Assembly (NCBI GenBank): GCA_031259085.1
Contig: JAIRMA010000049.1
Coordinates: 1-32,790 of the forward strand
Length of the DNA: 32,790 nt
Reading direction: 5' to 3'
Source of the DNA: Christensenellaceae bacterium
Lineage (GTDB): Bacteria > Bacillota > Clostridia > Christensenellales > DTU072
In this document: positions 8,486 through 15,794 of the stretch, piece by piece
Numbering within the stretch: position 1 is the stretch's first letter
Layout of the letters: every line of letters begins with the position of its first letter
The notes under the pieces: model-generated
Told to the model about the DNA's origin: nothing
What the model saw: only the letters and a program-made list of their open reading frames with translations
Databases searched by the model: none
Position numbers and translations under genes: made by a program

Positions 8486-8538
8486 AATAGTCCATATTAA
8501 TATTATTATTTTCGCAATATTAATTTATTGATATATGA

Positions 8539-8954
8539 TTAGCGTTAAATTTTCTTTTAGATAATGATCATGAATTAGTAAATTTAGGGTTAAAAAATGT
8601 AGATATAAGAAAAAAATTTTTAGAGACAAAATATTTTGCATGCATTAAAAAACCGATTGAATTAGAATGTAAAGTTTTAAAAACATTTGAGGCTATTTAT
8701 CCATTTATTCCATTTAGAGATATACTTGCGGATATAATATTTTCTAGGCAGAGTTAATTTACATATTTCAAAGCGATATAGCAGGCACAGAGAAAAGTAC
8801 ATTGTTAGAATTAATTAGTTTAATATATTATCCATTTTGCACATATATGACAGTCAATCAAATGGGTAACAAATTCAATCATGATTTCATATTTACTCAT
8901 TATCTAGACCTTTCCCTTTTGCTGCTATCACTTTTCCATTTTCATCTAATATAA
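8539..8954 (+). pseudogene. remnant of a P-loop helicase/primase-type ATPase
   Basis: Two open frames join by a single shift near 8745. The first (8539-8757) contains KKPIELECKVLKTFEAIYPF and FRDILADIIFS. The second (from 8748) contains ELIYIFQSDIAGTEKSTLLE, then LISLIYYP and GNKFNHDF. AGTEKST looks like a Walker A AGSGKST with the last glycine replaced by glutamate. The order, an F-Q-G/S turn, P-loop, then a conserved NKF, resembles D5-like SF3 helicases of phages and plasmids. The family call is inference. Its 3' part overlaps the end of the gene at 8893, which argues that this frame is dead. Confidence 0.4.
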
Positions 8955-9693
8955 CCTCATTTAAAAAACCTCCCCATAATATGTAGTGCTTTCCATCCCT
9001 TGTTAAGAATTTATGTTGCACGCCTTTAACTTTAATGGTTTGTTCGCTTTTTGGTATATCAAAATATAAACTCGCCGCATTATTTATCCCTAGCTTCTCT
9101 CCTTCGTCTCTTATTTCTTTATATGAGTTTGTCCTCCTGTCATAACCTTTTGCTATTAATCTGTTTATCTCTTCTGTTGATACTACTTCTCCATTGTCTT
9201 TTAAATTATTTTTTATAATATTTCTCATTCTTTTTGTGTCTAGTAATTTTTTTACTGTGTCTTTATCAATACCACTTTTTTCTAATTCTCTTTTTAATCT
9301 ATCTTTTGCTAGTTTTATTTCTGAGAATCCATTGCTTTTATTGCTTTGTACTCCTTTATTCTCTCTTAAGTTTGTTTTGAATGTTTGAATACCTTCGTTA
9401 CCCTCATAATTTGTTAATTCTATCTTGTTAATATACTTGTTTGCAACTCTAGTAATATCGCTTTTGGTTTTTACTATTTCTCTCTCAAAATCAAATAATA
9501 GTTTTTTGTTATTTCCTACCAATATGTCTTTTTGTTCAATTATAAGTTTTACTGCTTCATTTGTAATGTGCTTGGTACTTATTCTTGCTTTGTTATAATC
9601 AGTCCAATGCCCGCTACTTTTTAATCTAGCTTTCTCTCTATTATATATCCTCTTTTTTTCTTTGTTGTATAACGTTATTTCGTTTTTATCCAT
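8893..9693 (-). CDS. unrecognised element protein next to the polymerase
   Basis: A 266-residue, highly charged Lys/Asn-rich protein that I do not recognise. The N-terminal two thirds look helical (EKKRIYNREKARLK near residues 12-25 and many later K/E heptad-like runs). The C-terminal 60 residues, ending in KHYILWGGFLNEVILDENGK, look like a compact beta-rich domain. There is no signal peptide or TM segment. AGGAGG lies about 7 bases before the ATG, just after the polymerase stop (12-base gap), so it is the last gene of the element operon. A terminal protein or a structural or virion protein are both conceivable from position; nothing in the sequence decides. Confidence 0.55.
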   Translation of the reverse strand: MDKNEITLYNKEKKRIYNREKARLKSSGHWTDYNKARISTKHITNEAVKLIIEQKDILVGNNKKLLFDFEREIVKTKSDITRVANKYINKIELTNYEGNEGIQTFKTNLRENKGVQSNKSNGFSEIKLAKDRLKRELEKSGIDKDTVKKLLDTKRMRNIIKNNLKDNGEVVSTEEINRLIAKGYDRRTNSYKEIRDEGEKLGINNAASLYFDIPKSEQTIKVKGVQHKFLTRDGKHYILWGGFLNEVILDENGKVIAAKGKGLDNE

Positions 9694-9704
9694 ATCTTAA
9701 CCTC

Positions 9705-10934
9705 CTAATATTTTAGTCCAAATTCTTCAAAACCACCTTTTAGCTCTTTGATTATTTCTTCATCATTATTATAACATACTATTCTATCTCCTTTTTTTAC
9801 TGCTGGGAATTTCTTGCTGTCTACTTTGTCCCCGTTTTCAAAATGTATATAACCATCATCGCCATAATTTAATCCACTCAATTTTGGTGGTTCCCCTCTA
9901 ATTTGATATTGACCTGCTGTTATAATATATATGGTTTTTTTTATATGTTCTATTTTGAAATTTCCTATATCATCACCTATTCTTATAGTGTCATCTGATT
10001 CCAACATCCCTTTGATTTCTTCACATTTGCTTATAAAACCTATGCAATCTGTATGTATTCTAACTACAGTGCCGTATTTTTTTTCTATATAGCTTTTTAA
10101 TTGTTCCATAGTCCTATATTGTAAAAACCATATGTACCTTGAAATTAAGTTCTGTCTGTATCTATGGATAGCTCCAACGGCTACGTTTAATACGTCTTTT
10201 GCTAGCTTCTTGTATTTTGGTATTTGTTTTAAATTATACCATTTGTCAACAAAATCATTTCCAATTGTTTTTGCATTATATACATTAATTTCTTTAATTT
10301 CAAGGTCTTCTTTATATTCAAAATATACAACTTTTTTATTATCTTCAATTTGTGTGTATATTATTATGTAATTTTCCTCGTTTAATTTGTTTCTTAATAC
10401 GTGCTGTTTATATTCTTTTATTGTCTTAAATGTTTTATAATGCGATATAGGCATTTTTGTTGATACCATCATATAACTGTATGCACTGTTCATATCAATT
10501 TGATTGTAATTATTTAGCACTTTATTTGTGAAACGTTCATTTTCATATATATACGTTGCCTTAAAACTTTTGCTCATGTAATTTATAAGCTCTATTGTCT
10601 TATAATGATCACATTCCAACGGACCCTCTATACTTTCAAATTCATTGATAACTATGTTTCCAATGGTTTTTCTACCTTTATTTCTTTTTAGCAAATTATC
10701 TATCAAGGGATCGTCTTTTTCTAAATTATATTTTACAGCACTGAACATTCCATTGAAAAATCTTATTGTTTTTTCATCATGCTGCGTGCCTTTTTTATAT
10801 TTGTTATATTTTGGATCATAGCTATCTCCATACTTTGCTTTCCTTGATTGTATATACCATAATTTTTCTACGAATTTATGTATATCTTCTTTATATAATC
10901 TAACCATCATTTCTTGCTGTGTTTCTTTTTTCAT
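9705..10934 (-). CDS. family-B DNA polymerase-like palm protein, no exonuclease domain
   Basis: 409 residues. Motif A is IDMNSAYSYMM (from 146, catalytic D147), a motif-B-like helix is AKDVLNVAVGAIHRYRQN (about 245-262), and motif C is VRIHTDCIGF (D296, with His where the first Asp of DTD usually stands). This order and spacing match the palm of phage-type (protein-primed-like) family-B DNA polymerases. The 3'-5' exonuclease domain found in phi29-type enzymes (total about 570) is absent: only about 140 residues precede motif A. Its start overlaps the stop of the upstream broken gene (TAATG), so it was translationally coupled. The frame is intact although neighbours are decayed. Activity is uncertain. 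Confidence 0.65.
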   Translation of the reverse strand: MKKETQQEMMVRLYKEDIHKFVEKLWYIQSRKAKYGDSYDPKYNKYKKGTQHDEKTIRFFNGMFSAVKYNLEKDDPLIDNLLKRNKGRKTIGNIVINEFESIEGPLECDHYKTIELINYMSKSFKATYIYENERFTNKVLNNYNQIDMNSAYSYMMVSTKMPISHYKTFKTIKEYKQHVLRNKLNEENYIIIYTQIEDNKKVVYFEYKEDLEIKEINVYNAKTIGNDFVDKWYNLKQIPKYKKLAKDVLNVAVGAIHRYRQNLISRYIWFLQYRTMEQLKSYIEKKYGTVVRIHTDCIGFISKCEEIKGMLESDDTIRIGDDIGNFKIEHIKKTIYIITAGQYQIRGEPPKLSGLNYGDDGYIHFENGDKVDSKKFPAVKKGDRIVCYNNDEEIIKELKGGFEEFGLKY

Positions 10935-11420
10935 TATTCTATAATCCTATATTCGAATACGTTTTTGTCTATTTCTCTTAAAATTTCATTATAATCTTCG
11001 TTGTCTATTTCGTCTAATTCAAAAGCCTTCGTGCTGCTATTTCTAATAACTCATAATATTTTTTCTTGCTTAACTTTCTTACGTTTTCATCATCACAAGT
11101 GCATTTGTATCCATTATAGTTTTTTATTCCATCTCTAAATGCTATGCTGTCTTTTAACATTTCTTTTCCTATTTTTATTTTATATTCAATTATTGCTTCT
11201 TCGTTAAACTTATGCGCATTTAATATCCAATATAATTTTGTAGATTCTGATGTTGTAGCAAATTCTTGTCTAAAGCTTTTGTTGCTACTTTTTATTTTTG
11301 TATCAAACTTTACATAACAAATCCTGCGCCATCTATTTCAACACGAATTTTAAAATCAATTAAATTAAATATTTTGCCTGCATTCTTAGATACACACTTC
11401 CTTAATTTAATACTTTCCAT
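10934..11420 (-). pseudogene. element gene broken by two frameshifts
   Basis: On the minus strand the gene starts at ATG 11420 (AGAAGG upstream), MESIKLRKCVSKNAGK, and runs into a stop at 11312-11310. A +/-1 shift near 11325 restores RICYVKFDTKIKSSNKSFRQ onward to a stop at 11016-11014. A second shift near 11030 restores STKAFELDEID onward to the stop at 10936-10934, which overlaps the polymerase ATG. The repaired product would be about 160 residues. I do not recognise it. Two indels would be unlikely as sequencing errors unless they fall at assembly weak spots; neither lies in a long homopolymer. Confidence 0.55.
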
Positions 11421-11502
11421 ATAACACGTACCTTCTAATTAGTTTGTACATTATCTTCTTTTTTGCTATATCTGTTTTTTTATTTATTCATTTTAGTCAG
11501 CC

Positions 11503-11583
11503 CTACATATATTCTTTTCCTTCAAACAAATTCTTCCTTAATGTAATATATTCTTTTAATTCAATTATGTCTGATCCTCTTTT
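11503..11583 (-). pseudogene. coding-like tail upstream in the element
   Basis: A 26-codon open frame without a start, reading KRGSDIIELKEYITLRKN and on to a stop. Composition matches the other element genes. A separate minus-strand frame at 11450-11490 starts at an ATG but hits a stop at codon 4 before a lysine-rich tail. Both suggest further eroded small genes. Confidence 0.25.
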
Positions 11584-11633
11584 CTATATAGATTAATATA
11601 TGATCATAATCATGGTTATATATTTCTAAAATT

Positions 11634-12145
11634 CACTTTGAGAAATTACTAACTCATGGATGCAATAATAAGCCGAATAGATGAAACAAATATAATAATG
11701 TAAAGAACAGATAGTAAGAATAGAACTATAAGATACGCTCTAGCAAAATTCCTTTTAATGAGCGAAATATGGTCAGTGGCAGAACTAACCGCCCAAAATG
11801 TGATTACAAAAAAACCAACAAGAGGAACAGTCATAAGAATTATTGTCGAGAACCAATCTGACACTGACATTAGAGGTCTGGATATGGGCGCTGGGGTGGC
11901 GGGGGGGGAGCCATAGTCTCTGTTAGAATTATTAATGTCGTAGTTATAATCTTTTTGTTGCATAAGATGTCTCCTAATATTTTAGCATTATAATGAATAA
12001 ATCATTTATCATATTTTTAAAGATATAATTGCATAACAATTAATATAATAAGTATGCTCCTCTAAAATAGCATTAAATTGGATGGTATGATTAGAATACG
12101 GTACTGCTAAGCACTAATACAAGAGAAAACCATCAATTCAAATTT
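11634..12145. repeat. tandem duplication, unit A
   Basis: About 510 bases matching 12369-12880 at a constant offset of 735 bases. It covers the whole two-TM gene, its leader and about 160 bases upstream. The noncoding part (12000-12140) is nearly identical between copies, more so than the coding part near the C-terminus. Confidence 0.8.
11649..11963 (-). CDS. small two-TM membrane protein, copy A
   Basis: 104 residues: a short polar N-terminus with a proline patch (SPPATPAPISRP), then SVSDWFSTIILMTVPLVGFF as TM1 (about 33-57), a basic loop with LIKRNFARAYLI, and TM2 to the end (about 74-100). The pattern W..I..IP.VGF..W A ... K.NFA.AYL is common in small uncharacterised clostridial membrane proteins, often with a proline-rich or zinc-ribbon N-terminus. 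Function is unknown. AGGAGA lies before the ATG. It is about 80% identical to copy B and part of the tandem duplication. Confidence 0.65.
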   Translation of the reverse strand: MQQKDYNYDINNSNRDYGSPPATPAPISRPLMSVSDWFSTIILMTVPLVGFFVITFWAVSSATDHISLIKRNFARAYLIVLFLLSVLYIIIFVSSIRLIIASMS

Positions 12146-12324
12146 AAAATTGGTTTATCTTGATCATCCAATAAGTTGATAAAAAACTTTTTTACTGTCC
12201 CATTAAAATCATTTAAAAATACTTTGTAAAAACTCCATTTCCTTTTTAACAAATCTCCTCCAACTTCAAGTTTTATTTTGTCTTTACAATTATTTACATA
12301 TTCTTTAAAATATTCCTCTGTCAT
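12133..12324 (-). CDS. small unknown protein between the duplicated genes
   Basis: 63 residues, soluble, starting MTEEYFKEYVNN. The first 58 codons lie in the spacer between the repeat units and the last few fall in the edge of unit A. There is no Shine-Dalgarno site; a TATAAT lies 5 bases before the ATG, too close for it to serve this start. It may be real with another start, or a remnant of a longer gene. No family recognised. Confidence 0.35.
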   Translation of the reverse strand: MTEEYFKEYVNNCKDKIKLEVGGDLLKRKWSFYKVFLNDFNGTVKKFFINLLDDQDKPILNLN

Positions 12325-12368
12325 CGTTGATTATACCGACAAAAGTCTTTTAAAAAATTTCAAAAATT

Positions 12369-12880
12369 TACTTTGAGAAATTACTAACTTAATGTCCGCA
12401 TAAATAAGCTGATTAATGAAACAAATATAATAATGAGAAGAACAGATAGTACGATTTCAACTATAAGATACGCTCTAGCAAAATTCCTTTTAATGAGCGA
12501 AATTTGATCAGTGGCAGAACTAACCGCCCAAAATATGATTACAAAAAAACCAACAAAAGGAACAGACATAAGAATTATTGTCCAGAACCAATCTGACACT
12601 GACATTAGAGGTTCTGGATATGGGCGCTGGGGTGGCGGGGGAGACCCATAGTCTCTGTTAGAATTATTAATGTCGTAGTTATAATCTTCTTGTCGCATAA
12701 GATGCCTCCTAATATTTTAGCATTATAATGAATAAATCATTTATCATATTTTTAAAGCTATAATTGCATAACAATTAATATAATAAGTATGCTCCTCTAA
12801 AATAGCATTAAATTGGATGGTATGATTAGAATACGGTACTGCAAAGCACTAATACAAGAGAAAACCATCAATTCAAATCT
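12369..12880. repeat. tandem duplication, unit B
   Basis: Second copy of the unit described at 11634-12145, offset by 735 bases. It carries the second two-TM gene and its leader, with the shared CATTATAATG and TATGCTCCTC leader segments. Confidence 0.8.
12384..12698 (-). CDS. small two-TM membrane protein, copy B
   Basis: 104 residues, same build as copy A. The N-terminal patch is SPPPPQRPYPEP, followed by SVSDWFWTIILMSVPFVGFF (TM1), the KRNFARAYLIV loop and TM2. The central region is almost unchanged from copy A; differences gather in the proline patch and the C-terminal helix, as expected of paralogues with relaxed ends. Leader: AGGAGG 6 bases before ATG, and a TATAAT about 25 bases further up. 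Function unknown. Confidence 0.68.
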   Translation of the reverse strand: MRQEDYNYDINNSNRDYGSPPPPQRPYPEPLMSVSDWFWTIILMSVPFVGFFVIIFWAVSSATDQISLIKRNFARAYLIVEIVLSVLLIIIFVSLISLFMRTLS

Positions 12881-13069
12881 AAAAAAGAAAAATAAACGTC
12901 CAAATTAATATTGATAGAGTACTTTTTAAGCTCCTTTAATTTGGTATGGATTGAATTTTCTTATTATAGTTGCCACAATATCATTGATGACGACACAATT
13001 TCATTTTCGAGTATATCATCAGGTATAAATATAGCAGTTAGAATACAAATTGAATAATAGCTTAAACTG

Positions 13070-13468
13070 TTAATTTTTAAGGGATGTCATCAGAGATTGA
13101 AATGTATTCCAAAATATTATAAGTATTATCACAGAAATAATAATCACAATGATTCCTACCAAAAAATAAGCTTTTGCAAAATTGGATTTTGAACGCTTAA
13201 CAGGATTAGAATTTGATCCACCTAACGCCCAATATATCGTAGCAAAAAATCCAATTATAGGAATAATCATGATTAGTATAGTCCAGAAACATTCACGAAA
13301 AGCAAGTGCTTCTTCAAGTTTCTCACCTCGCGGTGTTTCAGGTGTAACCGCAAATCTATAGTCTCTTGTATCATTGTTAGATTGATATCGTTGTTGCAAC
13401 ACATCTCTTGCCTGGTTAAATTCTTTTTTAGTTTTTGGCCGGGGATGTGGGTATTTGGGATCGTACAT
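13070..13468 (-). CDS. small two-TM membrane protein, divergent third member
   Basis: 132 residues. The N-terminal 65 are charged and proline-containing (MYDPKYPHPRPKTKKEF), with NNDTRDYRF echoing the NSNRDYGSP of copies A and B. TM1 is about ECFWTILIMIIPIIGFFATI, then WALGG, a basic KRSKSNFAKAYFL loop, and a long TM2. It belongs to the same family but is not part of the recent duplication. GGGAGT precedes the ATG. It follows the PC4-like gene by 27 bases and is probably co-transcribed with it. Confidence 0.65.
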   Translation of the reverse strand: MYDPKYPHPRPKTKKEFNQARDVLQQRYQSNNDTRDYRFAVTPETPRGEKLEEALAFRECFWTILIMIIPIIGFFATIYWALGGSNSNPVKRSKSNFAKAYFLVGIIVIIISVIILIIFWNTFQSLMTSLKN

Positions 13469-13495
13469 AAATTTACTCCCTAAATAAGAAATATC

Positions 13496-13741
13496 TTATT
13501 TTTTTGCAAATATAGTGGATAAGGCATCATAGAGTTTTTTTGCTTCATCATCTGTCAAGGTTAGCCCTTTACCAGGACGAGCGCGTGATGGTGACCAGTC
13601 GCGTAAATCTAGACGCTCCTTATATCCATTCCAACTAATATAATTAAGTTCTTTTGTCCAGCCTGTACTAGATTCACTAAGCACAGCACATTCTTTTTTT
13701 ATTTCATAGCTAGGCTCAGAAATATTTGGTTTTTCAGCCAT
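13496..13741 (-). CDS. PC4/YdbC-family ssDNA-binding protein
   Basis: 81 residues. WTKELNYISWNGYKERLDLR followed by DWSPSRARPGKGLTLTDDEA and a C-terminal helix KKLYDALSTIF matches the bacterial YdbC branch of the PC4/p15 fold, a small dimeric single-stranded DNA-binding protein. The DLR.W and KG.TLT motifs are the family hallmarks. The role is likely in transcription or DNA metabolism; it is unproven for most bacterial members. GGAGG lies 4 bases before the ATG. First gene of a probable pair with the two-TM gene at 13070. Confidence 0.8.
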   Translation of the reverse strand: MAEKPNISEPSYEIKKECAVLSESSTGWTKELNYISWNGYKERLDLRDWSPSRARPGKGLTLTDDEAKKLYDALSTIFAKK

Positions 13742-14176
13742 GGTGCCTCCGTATTAACTACAATAAAGTAGTGCAAGTTTTGATAATTGATTATATCATA
13801 ATGTGAAAAAAAAATCAATTATATATGTGTAAATAGATTATTTTGTGTAATTAACCTAACTATTTATAATTTAACAGTGTGATTAATTCTGTTAAATCTG
13901 AGATTTACTTTAGATTGTCGATACAAAATTAGAACATGCTTTATAGTTGTATCCTATAATAACTGATGCAGAATTAAAAAAACATCAATCAGTGAACATT
14001 ATGGTAATAATCTCATATAAATAGTTTTAAATACAGAAGTTAAACTCAAGTGATAGGATAATATAATGTTTGCGGTAATAACTAATAACAATAAAATCAA
14101 ATTCACGAATTTTATATATAATGACTTAATATACATTCATGTCATAATTGCTTAATTGTTATCATATATCATTTTT
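13742..14176. other. intergenic region
   Basis: About 435 very AT-rich bases between the PC4-like gene and the end of dnaI. No gene, hairpin with U-tract, or repeat that I can support. Confidence 0.45.
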
Positions 14177-15178
14177 CTATTGTTTTTTATTAATAATATC
14201 TCCTGTCGCTTCTTTAGTTCTGATATCAACCGTATTAAAGAAATCTACAACATGGGCACGCGATTTATGATAAAGCCTTGATAATGTACTATTACCATAT
14301 CTAATCCTGATCTCCTCACTATTTAGATTCGTAGAAAAGATGGTGGTTAAATGTGATCTTAAATCTAGAAGATTCCTAAGATATTCAGCAGTTACGTTAT
14401 TATAAAATGGTTCCATACCAAGGTCATCAACAATTAAGATATCACAGTCAATTATTGTTTCTAAAATTTCTTGCTTTGATTCTAAAGGTGCAAGATGTGT
14501 CTTTAAAAAAAGCTCATTAAGTTTAACTGCGCTAATCATTAATATGTCACCATCATCATCTATAACCTTATTAAAAAACACAGATAATGCGAATGTTTTA
14601 CCAGTGCCTGGGCTACCTGTTAGAAGGATGATTTTATACTGTGAGTCGGAATAATTTTCTGAATATTTGTTTAAAAACTCATAAAACTCGCTCATGTTTA
14701 GTCGTGTTGATAACTCTAACATTTTAGGTGGCTTCAGTTTTATAAATGATCTAATATCGGTGTTAAGCTGTGGATTATCATCCATTGTTATATCCCTTAA
14801 TAATTGTTTAAAACAATCACAACGAATATTGTTTATGAATCCTGTATCATTACATGTAGTGCAATAATATGCTGGTTTATCAAAGTCATGTTTTATCCCG
14901 CAACTGTCGAGATAGAGCAAATATTCTTTATAAGCAACGTCAGCATTTGCTCTAGCAATCGTTGCGCCAGCCTCGCCGTAAACTTCTTGTCGCGATGCCT
15001 CGAGCGACAACTTATTTTGTTTTTGATATAACTTTAATAAATTATTGTCAGCAGCTAAATGACGCTGCAAATCATTACGAGCTTTAAATTCTGCATTAAA
15101 TTTTCTAATACTTATTGTATTGTTCGCTTTAGCTCTGGGCGAATCATTTGTATAGTATATTTTGCTAAATTCTGACAT
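14177..15178 (-). CDS. DnaI/DnaC-type replicative helicase loader, AAA+ ATPase
   Basis: 333 residues. The N-terminal half is helical and contains a zinc-type motif with C106, C109, C120 and C122, as in clostridial DnaC/DnaI loaders. The AAA+ half has Walker A GSPGTGKT (188-195), Walker B ILIVDDLG (247-254) and a sensor-1 region with FSTNLNSEEIR followed by a YHKSR arginine-containing segment. It would load the DnaB/DnaC helicase at origins or restart sites. GGTGA lies 4 bases before the ATG. In clostridia this gene typically follows a DnaD-domain gene directly; here both are on the minus strand but 2 kb apart, with a dead transposase between. IstB of IS21 is a related alternative, unlikely given the zinc motif and lack of IstA. 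Confidence 0.85.
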   Translation of the reverse strand: MSEFSKIYYTNDSPRAKANNTISIRKFNAEFKARNDLQRHLAADNNLLKLYQKQNKLSLEASRQEVYGEAGATIARANADVAYKEYLLYLDSCGIKHDFDKPAYYCTTCNDTGFINNIRCDCFKQLLRDITMDDNPQLNTDIRSFIKLKPPKMLELSTRLNMSEFYEFLNKYSENYSDSQYKIILLTGSPGTGKTFALSVFFNKVIDDDGDILMISAVKLNELFLKTHLAPLESKQEILETIIDCDILIVDDLGMEPFYNNVTAEYLRNLLDLRSHLTTIFSTNLNSEEIRIRYGNSTLSRLYHKSRAHVVDFFNTVDIRTKEATGDIINKKQ

Positions 15179-15422
15179 TAGTTCACCTATATCCTAATAA
15201 ATTAATTAGAATTCCTTAATAAAAATAAAATGAAATTTTGTGAAACGATCAGCATATCTAGCGTGCGATTTTGTTAGTAAGAGTTGCCTATCTCAAAATG
15301 ATTACGCACACACAAAAATAATATTGCAAAAATGATTGCAAACATTCTTTGTATATTATATTGTATTTTTGATGATCTGTCAAGCATTTGGACCATGCAA
15401 TTTTAAATTTTTTTGAAGTTAA

Positions 15423-15553
15423 TTATCCAAGTTCAGTGTATTCTTTAAGAAAATCCTGAACCAAACTAGGATGCCTTAAAAAACTACATATAACATGAGA
15501 AAATAGAGGACGGATTCCAGGACGAGCGCATGAAAACTTCTATATAAATTTTA
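15423..15553 (-). pseudogene. possible C-terminal remnant of an unknown gene
   Basis: A minus-strand frame without a start reads CARPGIRPLFSHVICSFL and then RHPSLVQDFLKEYTELG to a stop. It is richer in GC than its surroundings and has a balanced amino-acid mix, unlike random AT-rich frames. Family not recognised; chance remains possible. Confidence 0.25.
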
Positions 15554-15574
15554 AACTCAAACATACAAGTACAG

Positions 15575-15614
15575 GCATGATTCTTCTTAAAATGAATAGA
15601 TCATGCTTTTTTTT
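15575..15614 (+). terminator. Rho-independent terminator
   Basis: GCATGAT (15575-15581) pairs with ATCATGC (15600-15606), followed directly by eight T. It points rightward, yet no intact plus-strand gene lies before it, so it may have served a lost gene. Confidence 0.55.
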
Positions 15615-15794
15615 GCCAAAATTACATTTGATTTAATTGATATATTATCATATTATGTTAATAATAACATGTAGTTTTATTAACAAAAATTTTTTTATGA
15701 TACAATATTTTGTTAAGTTATTATTCAATTTGGTGGCAAAATAGAGAATAATTTCGCTTTTGTCATCCTAATTTGAAAATTTATACTAAGGAGT

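Larger units (their letters stand above)
8539..11583. mobile_element. decayed phage- or plasmid-like element with a family-B polymerase
   Basis: This segment holds a helicase-like remnant on the plus strand, and on the minus strand an unknown 266-residue gene, a palm-only family-B DNA polymerase, a gene with two frameshifts, and a further coding-like tail (11503-11583). The minus-strand genes are tightly packed (12-base gap, 1-base overlap), as in phage. It lies within an array of two-TM genes, with a dead copy on one side and live copies on the other. No integrase, terminal repeats or attachment sites are visible, so the borders are approximate. Confidence 0.5.
15179..15794. other. region upstream of dnaI with motif repeats and a terminator
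   Basis: No intact gene. Two TTGCAA motifs (15324-15329, 15337-15342) lie about 150 bases before dnaI. A 43-codon minus-strand open frame ending at 15423 has coding-like composition. A plus-strand terminator lies at 15575-15614. Confidence 0.5.
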
